49,987 nucleotides of DNA from JBIOHP01 sp044449065 (GTDB lineage Bacteria > Bacteroidota > Ignavibacteria > UBA10030 > SZUA-254). This document shows positions 44,801 to 49,987 of the stretch, piece after piece. Position 1 is the stretch's first letter, and every line of letters starts with the position of its first letter. The notes under the pieces are model-generated. The model ran no database searches. It worked only from the letters and a program-made list of their open reading frames with translations, and was not told the DNA's origin. Made by a program: the position numbers and the translations under genes. Location of the stretch: contig JBIOHP010000027.1 in NCBI GenBank assembly GCA_044449065.1, positions 1 through 49,987 of the forward strand, read 5' to 3'.

Positions 44801-46152
44801 TTACTCCGGCTCGGATCGAGTCCCGAAATGGTGCGTATCAATATATTTCAAGTTTGGGTGAAGTAGTTTCCATCAAGGATGAACGGGTGAGAATGATCAT
44901 CCCTTCGATGGGGACGACGACAACGGAATTGGTTTCGGCCGCCTTCCGGGGAATCGGATTTAAGGCAGAATCCGCCTCGCCGCCGGATTTCGGATCATTG
45001 ATGCTGGGTCGGGGAAACACTTCGTGCAAGGAGTGCCTGCCGCTCATTCTTACCACCGCGTCGCTGCTTCAATCGGTTGAACAGAGAAAAAATCCACGCG
45101 ACATGCTGCTCTATTTTATGCCTACCGCGCCCGGAAATTGCCGGTTCTCCCAGTATTACGTGTTTCAGAAAAATCTTATCGAGAAAAAACGGCTGCAGAA
45201 TGTGGCGCTCCTCACCCTGACCGCCGAGAATAATTACGCCGGGTTACATATCAGCGATCAACTCAAGATCCTTAAATCCATTGTTGTTGCCGATGTGCTG
45301 GATGATATAAAAAATGCCCTTCTGGTGCTGCCGGTCGATAAAGCAAAAGCGGAAGAAGTTTTTCACAACCAGGTGCAGTGTATCGAACAATGTTTTGAAA
45401 ACGGGGGAGAGAATTTGTATGCTGTACTCGAAATTGTTTCGAAAGAACTTGCCCGGATTGAACTTCATGATAAACTTTCGACCGCCAAGAAAGTATTGCT
45501 TGCCGGCGAAATCTACGTGAGGAAAGATGAATTTTGCTCGATTGAGGTAATACGCAAATTGGCAGAAAAAAATATTATCACGAAACGATCCCCCGTGCTG
45601 GAGTGGCTCTATTATGTCGATTTTGTCGTGAAAAAGGATTCGGATGGCAGCTTCAATATAGGACGTTGGACTGAATCAGTAATACGATCTGTTCTGCATC
45701 GCAATGTTGAGAAGAAGGTCAAATCGATTCTCGCCGAAAGCGGATTGTATGAGTACGACCTCATCAACATGGATGCGATTATTGAGAACGGCAGCAAACT
45801 TATCGATCCGGCGCTGTCGGGCGAGGCGATAGTTGTTATCGGAAATTTCTTTACCGAGATGATAAAAAACGTTCATGGGGTGATTTCGATAGGACCATTT
45901 GCATGTATGCCGGCGAGAGTGATTGAATCGATCTTAAGCAGGGAATCGAAAGTTGCGGAAAATAAACGGCTGGATGGGATGGAGAATATTATTTCATTGA
46001 GAAAATTTCACACGCTTCCTTTTCTATCGATAGAGGAGGATGGAAATCCATTTCCACAAATCGTTGAGGCGCGGATTGAAGCATTCGCGCTCCAGGTGGA
46101 ACGGATATACCGGGAGAGCGCCGGGGTAGGGGTTAAACTTGTCTCTGAATGA
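41893..46152 (+). CDS. Double-ASKHA activator of 2-hydroxyacyl-CoA dehydratase type (BcrAD/BadFG family, DUF2229)
   Basis: The 1419-residue protein joins two BcrAD/BadFG ATPase domains. The first (about 1-255) has the cysteine motif NKCASGTGDFL. The second starts at GLDVGSTTTK (about 299) and has EIGGQDAKY and NEACSAGTGSFLEEAA (about 416-431). A DUF2229 region follows from about 650 (GISRSFHSHSMHPLYYSFF), and a C-terminal part has cysteines in RGNTSCKECLPL (about 1037). HgdC-type activators hold a [4Fe-4S] cluster between two subunits and drive electrons into a dehydratase at the cost of ATP. The long form is common but its target is unsettled. No dehydratase subunits lie nearby. The ribosome site is weak and the gene is transcribed alone. 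Confidence 0.88.
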   Translation: MKSLGICIGASTIKLAEVDEQGNVFRSIIQKHDCNPRKVLGELFQSVHPSDYNGITVTGRKFKELINLPAITEVEATELSLKYYLKGKQEQFNAILSLGSENFILYELDKRGVIVNIHTGNKCASGTGDFLLQQIRRMNISLDEAVALAAKSEPYRVSGRCSVFCKSDSTHALNKGVEIGRICAGLEDMIAAKIMELLKSVEKNNILLVGGVNNNTYVVNKLREKIQNLIIPEHAEIFEAVGAALYSFEHKKTLSGKVIIGEKKSSFGTLPKLIDAAHLVEFKEYTRGIARQADECILGLDVGSTTTKAVLIRKMDHSILASVYLRTNGNPVKASCECYKAIDSQLAGIDVKVIGLGVTGSGRQIAGLHALTEGIVNEIIAHAAGAAYFDKDVDTIIEIGGQDAKYTYLVNGVPCDYAMNEACSAGTGSFLEEAAKENLNVEYTDIQQIALEAEHPLNFNDQCAAFISSDIQNASHEHTGREDIIAGLVYSICMNYNNRVRGSRKIGEKIFMQGGVCYNRAVPLAMAALLKKKIIVPPEPGLIGAFGAALEIEGKINSGRMEKSEFSLKELAEREVEYGKNFVCPGTTEHCDLGCEINLIRIGGRNYPFGGICNKYYNMMHHLSIDPEPLDIVAKRQEMVFERNGQLSRKTIGISRSFHSHSMHPLYYSFFSRLGMKVVQADEVDPRGVELTGSSLCYPAEISHGMFKNLLDKNPDYVFLPHVEELYVEGDPPASKGHRCACILSQSEPYYLRSAFRDIAPKILSPVLDFSRGWESMEDKFIAIGKEVGETSNKAREAFRHAALKQKQFSRRKKQLGEQILKELDADDSKIGIVLFGRAYNAFSDEANMGIPRKFASRGVCVIPFDCLDYSGEDSIENMNWATGGEIIRCARMVKNHPRLFGAYITNFSCGPDSFLVGYFRDIMKTKPSLTLELDSHSADAGINTRIEAFLDIIQRYRSLGIKDIKNPDFTPARIESRNGAYQYISSLGEVVSIKDERVRMIIPSMGTTTTELVSAAFRGIGFKAESASPPDFGSLMLGRGNTSCKECLPLILTTASLLQSVEQRKNPRDMLLYFMPTAPGNCRFSQYYVFQKNLIEKKRLQNVALLTLTAENNYAGLHISDQLKILKSIVVADVLDDIKNALLVLPVDKAKAEEVFHNQVQCIEQCFENGGENLYAVLEIVSKELARIELHDKLSTAKKVLLAGEIYVRKDEFCSIEVIRKLAEKNIITKRSPVLEWLYYVDFVVKKDSDGSFNIGRWTESVIRSVLHRNVEKKVKSILAESGLYEYDLINMDAIIENGSKLIDPALSGEAIVVIGNFFTEMIKNVHGVISIGPFACMPARVIESILSRESKVAENKRLDGMENIISLRKFHTLPFLSIEEDGNPFPQIVEARIEAFALQVERIYRESAGVGVKLVSE

Positions 46153-46172
46153 AATTTAATACGCGGTAGAAC

Positions 46173-46517
46173 TTACGCTGCGATTTTTTCTCCGCATTCT
46201 TTGCAGAACTTACTTCCAAGCGGATTGACCGCGCTGCATTTTGCGCACCGTGGAGCTTCAAGGGATTTTCCACAGGAAGGACAAAATCTAGCTTCCCTCG
46301 CGACGGGCGAACTGCAATAGAAGCATGTCGTTTTTGATTCAGTGGGGGTCCCGGAGACTTCATGCTCGATCTCGTTCTGGATATCACGGCTCGCTTTCCT
46401 GAATTCCTTCACTCCTTTTCCCAGCCCCTGCATGAGATCAGGGATTTTCTTTGCGCCGAAGAGCACAAGAATTACCAGCAAAATCAGCAATATTTCCGGT
46501 GTGCCTAAATTTCCCAT
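46173..46517 (-). CDS. TatA/B-type translocase subunit fused to two zinc ribbons
   Basis: The 114-residue protein begins with the TatA N-terminus GTPEILLILLVILVLFGAKKIP, with the short membrane helix and FGAKKIPD hinge, followed by the amphipathic helix GLGKGVKEFRKA. Beyond residue 60, two zinc ribbons follow: Cys65/68/79/82 and Cys91/94/105/108. Plain TatA ends with a short disordered tail, so the ribbons are an addition. It may be a regular TatA with a sensing or binding tail or a divergent paralogue. It converges with the 1419-residue gene, leaving 20 bases between the stops. Confidence 0.85.
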   Translation of the reverse strand: MGNLGTPEILLILLVILVLFGAKKIPDLMQGLGKGVKEFRKASRDIQNEIEHEVSGTPTESKTTCFYCSSPVAREARFCPSCGKSLEAPRCAKCSAVNPLGSKFCKECGEKIAA

Positions 46518-46741
46518 TTAAATATTCCTTTCAAGTTCAACGTTTTCTTATTCAATTTGGCATAAAGAGAGACATGAATACCCATAATTTCTCAATAATA
46601 ATTAAGATTATGCCTATAACAATCAATATTTTGATTGTTTAAAATAGTAATATTTCTTCATATTCTCAAGAATAGGAAAGGGATGAAAGTAAAAGAGACC
46701 GTGTACATTAATTCTCGAAAACGACAACTTCTACAGAATAC

Positions 46742-46770
46742 TTGAACTTTTGATAATTTTTTGATAATAT
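46742..46770 (+). promoter_or_regulatory. Possible promoter of the outer-membrane barrel gene
   Basis: TTGAAC (46742-46747), 17 bases, TAATAT (46765-46770), about 60 bases before the ATG at 46831. The region is AT-rich, so chance similarity is a real possibility. Confidence 0.35.
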
Positions 46771-46830
46771 ATACCTTAAATCTAAGCATAATTTCCGACA
46801 TCTCTCACTATTCATAAGGGGTAATATCGT

Positions 46831-47469
46831 ATGAAATTTCTACTCATTAGTTTGTGTATTTTGTGTTTTACATTGCCGGCAATGTCTGAGACGCCGATGT
46901 TCCTTGGCGGTCAGATGGGAATACACTTCTCCAGTCTTTCCATTTCGCCGTCGCAAGTATCCTGGTCGGGTCGCACCACATTTATGGTCGGAGGATTATT
47001 TGAAGTTGGTCTCTCCCGTTTGTTCTGGCTCCAGCCCGAAATCAACTATGTCTCAGCCGGGGCAAAGACAAATTATGTCGACGCAAACAATCAACCGGGT
47101 ACCGCAACGTTAAGTTCTAATTATCTGGAGATTAGTCCGCTGGCAAAATGTAAGTTTGGCAAGAAAGATTTTAAGCCATACGTGTTTGCCGGACCAAAAA
47201 TCGGCATTCTCACCGGAGCGACCCTTGATCAAACTCTTGGCACACAATCCGCAACACAAGACCAAAAAGATAACACCGAGAGTTTGAATTTATCAATTCA
47301 GTTTGGCGCCGGGACCGATTTTAATCTCGATCAATCGACTACCTTTTTTGGAGAACTTCGTTATCATCTCGGTTTAACCAATGTCAATAAGGATCCCACT
47401 GCTTCGAACGTATCAATCAAAACATCAGGATTGATGATTTTAATCGGCGCGAAATTTAGAGTGGACTAA
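46831..47469 (+). CDS. Outer-membrane beta-barrel protein, PorT-like
   Basis: The 212-residue protein has a signal peptide (about 1-19, ending AMSE) and a series of short amphipathic strands with alternating hydrophobic residues: GGQMGIHFSSLS, FMVGGLFEVGL, FWLQPEINYVSAGAK, YLEISPLAKCKFG, PYVFAGPKIGIL, LSIQFGAGTDF, TFFGELRYHLGL and a last strand SGLMILIGAKFRV. This matches the eight-stranded outer-membrane barrel family (PorT/OmpA-like) of Bacteroidota. It ends in a barrel-like terminal strand. It stands alone with a terminator after it. Ligand or assembly role is unknown. Confidence 0.85.
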   Translation: MKFLLISLCILCFTLPAMSETPMFLGGQMGIHFSSLSISPSQVSWSGRTTFMVGGLFEVGLSRLFWLQPEINYVSAGAKTNYVDANNQPGTATLSSNYLEISPLAKCKFGKKDFKPYVFAGPKIGILTGATLDQTLGTQSATQDQKDNTESLNLSIQFGAGTDFNLDQSTTFFGELRYHLGLTNVNKDPTASNVSIKTSGLMILIGAKFRVD

Positions 47470-47512
47470 GAATTTATAAATATGTAAATAAATTGAGCTA
47501 ACCGAAATTCAG

Positions 47513-47547
47513 AACCCCATCTCCAATAACCGGAGGTGGGGTTTTTT
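47513..47547 (+). terminator. Rho-independent terminator after the barrel gene
   Basis: ACCCCATCTCC and GGAGGTGGGGT pair with one G-T or mismatch position across an AATAACC loop, followed by TTTTTT. It lies 44 bases after the stop. Confidence 0.85.
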
Positions 47548-48528
47548 ATGATGAGGCACGCAATTAAGGGATAATCTATAATTTAATTGTGGGGAGAGTA
47601 CCCGCGGGGTCCGAACTTAGTAGGAAGATGCGCAGGGTTAATTGAGATTTCTGTAGATATTTCATGGTTATGCTCTAAGCAACTGCCACATGGATGGGAG
47701 TTTAACCGCGTCTACAAAGTGAAATTAAAGCAAAGTTCATTTAGCAAGCGCTACTAACCACTGGCAGTAATGGAAAAGATTTTTGCATGGTAAAATTCGA
47801 GAGGTTCATCTCGCCTTAACCTCTTCAATCTGCCGCGTATCTCTTTATAACAATAATTTCTGAGTATGTGCGCTGTAATTTTAATCCGGGAAATGGCAAT
47901 CCTGTGTACGCCATGCCCTAATTTTGAAATAGTTCCGGGCTCTACTTTATGTTGAAAGCGCGGTCATTTAAACCTCTTTGTCAAATTTTTTACTGGTTGG
48001 ACAAAGTGAACTGATGGGATGGATTTATAGATACAATTTTCCAAGCGGACCCACCCTCCAAATACCTATATGGGTTGGATTATTAAGAGATTATATCAAT
48101 AATTCGCTCAATTATAATAGGTTTACCCATATATTACGGATTATCGTAAAATTATGTCGATTTCAAGATATTCATCAAGATTCTTGATTATTTCGGTCTG
48201 ATTTATTAGATTTCATTTACAGGTTTGCCAACTTTCCACGGCGAAAGAACAAAACCCTCATTTTCACAATATAAAATACTTTATTTCAACCGAACCCGCA
48301 TAATCATATGAGATTTGTGCGTAAAACTACGTTTTCATTCACCTGGACATATTCTTAAAAGCGAGAAAAATAGATTAAACCGGAATAAACATTTAAAATT
48401 TTCTACACCAGATTGTGGTTTTTTAGAGCAAAATTATATTAATTCTAAATATTAATTATGAGTTATTTTGTAATACTAAGTATATATTCATTTATGCAAC
48501 AAATTGCAGAATGAAGTTCTGAGAAGTC
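47548..48528 (+). other. About 1 kb without recognisable genes
   Basis: Both strands are broken by stops; a 69-codon frame at 47978-48187 has no recognisable motif and no good start. The sequence is AT-rich towards 48528 and probably contains the promoter for the repeat protein. No RNA gene could be recognised by eye. Confidence 0.5.
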
Positions 48529-49987
48529 ATGAACAAGGTATATCAAATCTTCATTTTATTTCTTCTCTCCAGCAGCTATGTTATTGCTCAGTCATTTTCA
48601 ATAACGGCAAGCGCGGGATCAAATGGCACTATAACGCCAAACGGCGTAGTGAGTGTTAATATTGATTCAAGCCAGCATTTCAGCATCGCTCCTGCAACTG
48701 GATACCATGTCGATAGTCTCATCATTGACGGCTCTCCCATCACGCCTGATACGCAGTACACGTTTACCGCAGTGACCACCGATCATACAATCCGGGCAAC
48801 CTTTACACTTAATACCTATACAATAACTGCGAGCGTATCTGGATCAGGAGGAACGGTGAATCCAGCGGGAGCGGTAACAGTTCCCTATGGCGGTTCGCAG
48901 AAATTTTATTTTACGCCAAACACCGGATATTTTATCAACGACGTATTGCTGGACGGCAATTCCCAGGGTCCCCTGGATTCATTGACGGTAACGAACGTCA
49001 CAGACAATCACACCGTTGTGGTATCCTTCAGCTTGATCTCGTTTACAATCACCGCATCAACCGGATCGAACGGCACGATAACACCAAGCGGAGCAGTTAA
49101 CGTAAACTATAATACGAGCCAGCATTTTAGCATAGCTCCTGCGACAGGGTATCATGTCGATAGTCTCATTATCGATGGATCACCCATCACCCCAGATACG
49201 CAGTACACGTTTACCGGCGTAACGGCGAACCATACGATCCATGCGGCTTTTGCGATCAACGCTTATACTATTACAGCAAGTGCCGGATCAAACGGCACAA
49301 TAACTCCGAGCGGCGCAGTGAATGTAAATTATAACACGAGCCAGCATTTTAGCATTGCTCCTGCGACTGGGTATCATGTCGATAGTCTAATTATCGACGG
49401 TTCTCCCATCACGCCCGATACGCAGTACACATTCAGCAACGTAACGTCGAATCATACGATCCGTGTCACCTTTGCGATCAACGTTTATACTATTTCGGCA
49501 AACGCCGGATCAAATGGCACAATAACTCCGAGCGGCGCAGTGAGCGTAAATTATAACACGAGCCAGCATTTTAGCATAGCTCCTGCGACGGGGTATCATG
49601 TCGATAGTCTCATTATCGATGGATCACCCATCACGCCCGACACGCAGTATACGTTTACCGGTGTAACGTCGAATCATACGATCCATGCGGCTTTTGCGAT
49701 CAATGCTTATACTATTACGGCGAGTGCGGGATCAAACGGCACAATAACACCGAGCGGTGCAGTGAATGTAAATTATAATACGAGTCAGCATTTTAGTATT
49801 GCTCCTGCGACAGGGTATCATGTCGATAGTCTCGTTATCGACGGATCGCCGATCACTCCCGATACGCAGTACACATTCAGCAACGTAACGTCGAATCATA
49901 CGATCCGTGTCACCTTTGCGATCAACGTTTATACTATTTCGGCAAACGCCGGATCAAATGGCACAATAACTCCGAGCGGCGCAGTGA
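48529..49987 (+). CDS. Secreted protein of InlB B-like (Flg_new_2) repeats, 5' part
   Basis: The frame opens with MNKVYQIFILFLLSSSYVIA, a signal peptide, and stays open to the window edge (486 codons). It consists of 74-residue repeats: ITASAGSNGTITPSGAV, then NVNYNTSQHFSIAPATGYHV, then DSLIIDGSPITPDTQYTF, then NHTI and FAIN. These match the divergent InlB B-repeat family of bacterial surface proteins. Repeat starts are near 48619, 48844, 49066, 49288, 49510, 49732 and 49954. The protein is probably exported and surface-displayed, and a type IX sorting domain may follow beyond the window. The start is the ATG after a gagaag-type leader. Confidence 0.85.
   Translation, partial: MNKVYQIFILFLLSSSYVIAQSFSITASAGSNGTITPNGVVSVNIDSSQHFSIAPATGYHVDSLIIDGSPITPDTQYTFTAVTTDHTIRATFTLNTYTITASVSGSGGTVNPAGAVTVPYGGSQKFYFTPNTGYFINDVLLDGNSQGPLDSLTVTNVTDNHTVVVSFSLISFTITASTGSNGTITPSGAVNVNYNTSQHFSIAPATGYHVDSLIIDGSPITPDTQYTFTGVTANHTIHAAFAINAYTITASAGSNGTITPSGAVNVNYNTSQHFSIAPATGYHVDSLIIDGSPITPDTQYTFSNVTSNHTIRVTFAINVYTISANAGSNGTITPSGAVSVNYNTSQHFSIAPATGYHVDSLIIDGSPITPDTQYTFTGVTSNHTIHAAFAINAYTITASAGSNGTITPSGAVNVNYNTSQHFSIAPATGYHVDSLVIDGSPITPDTQYTFSNVTSNHTIRVTFAINVYTISANAGSNGTITPSGAV
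49066..49987 (+). repeat. 222-bp tandem repeats alternating as 444-bp A/B dimers
   Basis: Units starting at 49066 and 49510 share the TGV...NHTIHAAFAINAYTITAS ending (type B). Units at 49288 and 49732 share SNVTSNHTIRVTFAINVYTI (type A). The partial unit at 49954 continues with the B-type first codons. The alternation shows that amplification copied two units at a time. Confidence 0.85.

Noticed and set aside
47978..48187. 69-codon frame in the gap before the repeat protein
   Set aside because: No recognisable motif, weak start, and surrounded by stop-rich sequence.
48601..49987. CRISPR-like array
   Set aside because: The 222-bp period is an open reading frame of protein repeats with no short repeat/unique spacer pattern.

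Overview
The window looks like a chromosomal segment of an Ignavibacteria-like or otherwise FCB-group (Bacteroidota/Chlorobiota) bacterium. Four proteins carry NYPNPFNP-type sorting regions of the type IX secretion system, and there are FISUMP (Fibrobacter succinogenes major paralogous) proteins, a PorT-like outer-membrane barrel and a TatA-type translocase. Base composition is moderate. Noncoding stretches are studded with small dispersed palindromic repeats. No rRNA, tRNA, CRISPR array, transposase, integrase or reverse transcriptase was seen. The placement rests on protein style, not on a marker gene.

Layout. 1-1.85 kb (+): the tail of a TPM-domain gene, a second TPM protein, a CoA-binding protein and a GyrI-like protein. 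1.9-6.1 kb (-): a probable MFS transporter / MocA-like / XdhC operon with a promoter and an 11-bp inverted repeat in its leader, a Cys-rich MerR regulator, and a small zinc-ribbon membrane protein. 6.6-10.75 kb (-): a 1037-residue envelope protein joining DnaJ-type CxxC repeats, TPRs and two parvulin domains, followed by a FISUMP lipoprotein gene broken by an in-frame TGA. 11.3-14.2 kb (+): a TolB-like propeller and an M28 peptidase lipoprotein. 14.3-23.7 kb (-): a VOC protein, then a complete eboABCDEF metabolite-traffic operon preceded by a 612-residue protein of uncertain function. 24.0-27.2 kb (-): an SRPBCC protein and a two-gene ABC exporter.

27.5-40.2 kb (+) is an expanded accessory region. 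Three tandem paralogues of about 1075 residues with type IX sorting domains are followed by the head and tail fragments of a fourth. Between those fragments sits a FISUMP gene (38395-39738). Its last 59 codons look like the variable region of a diversity-generating retroelement (DGR), and a GC-rich tetraloop hairpin follows just after the stop. No template repeat or reverse transcriptase is visible, so any DGR would have to act from elsewhere. This is the strongest candidate for something new in the window.

40.6-50 kb: a GNAT acetyltransferase, a second VOC protein, a 1419-residue double-ASKHA activator of the 2-hydroxyacyl-CoA dehydratase type, a TatA protein fused to two zinc ribbons, an outer-membrane barrel, about 1 kb without recognisable genes, and the start of a surface protein made of 74-residue InlB-like repeats that alternate in a 444-bp A/B pattern and run off the end.
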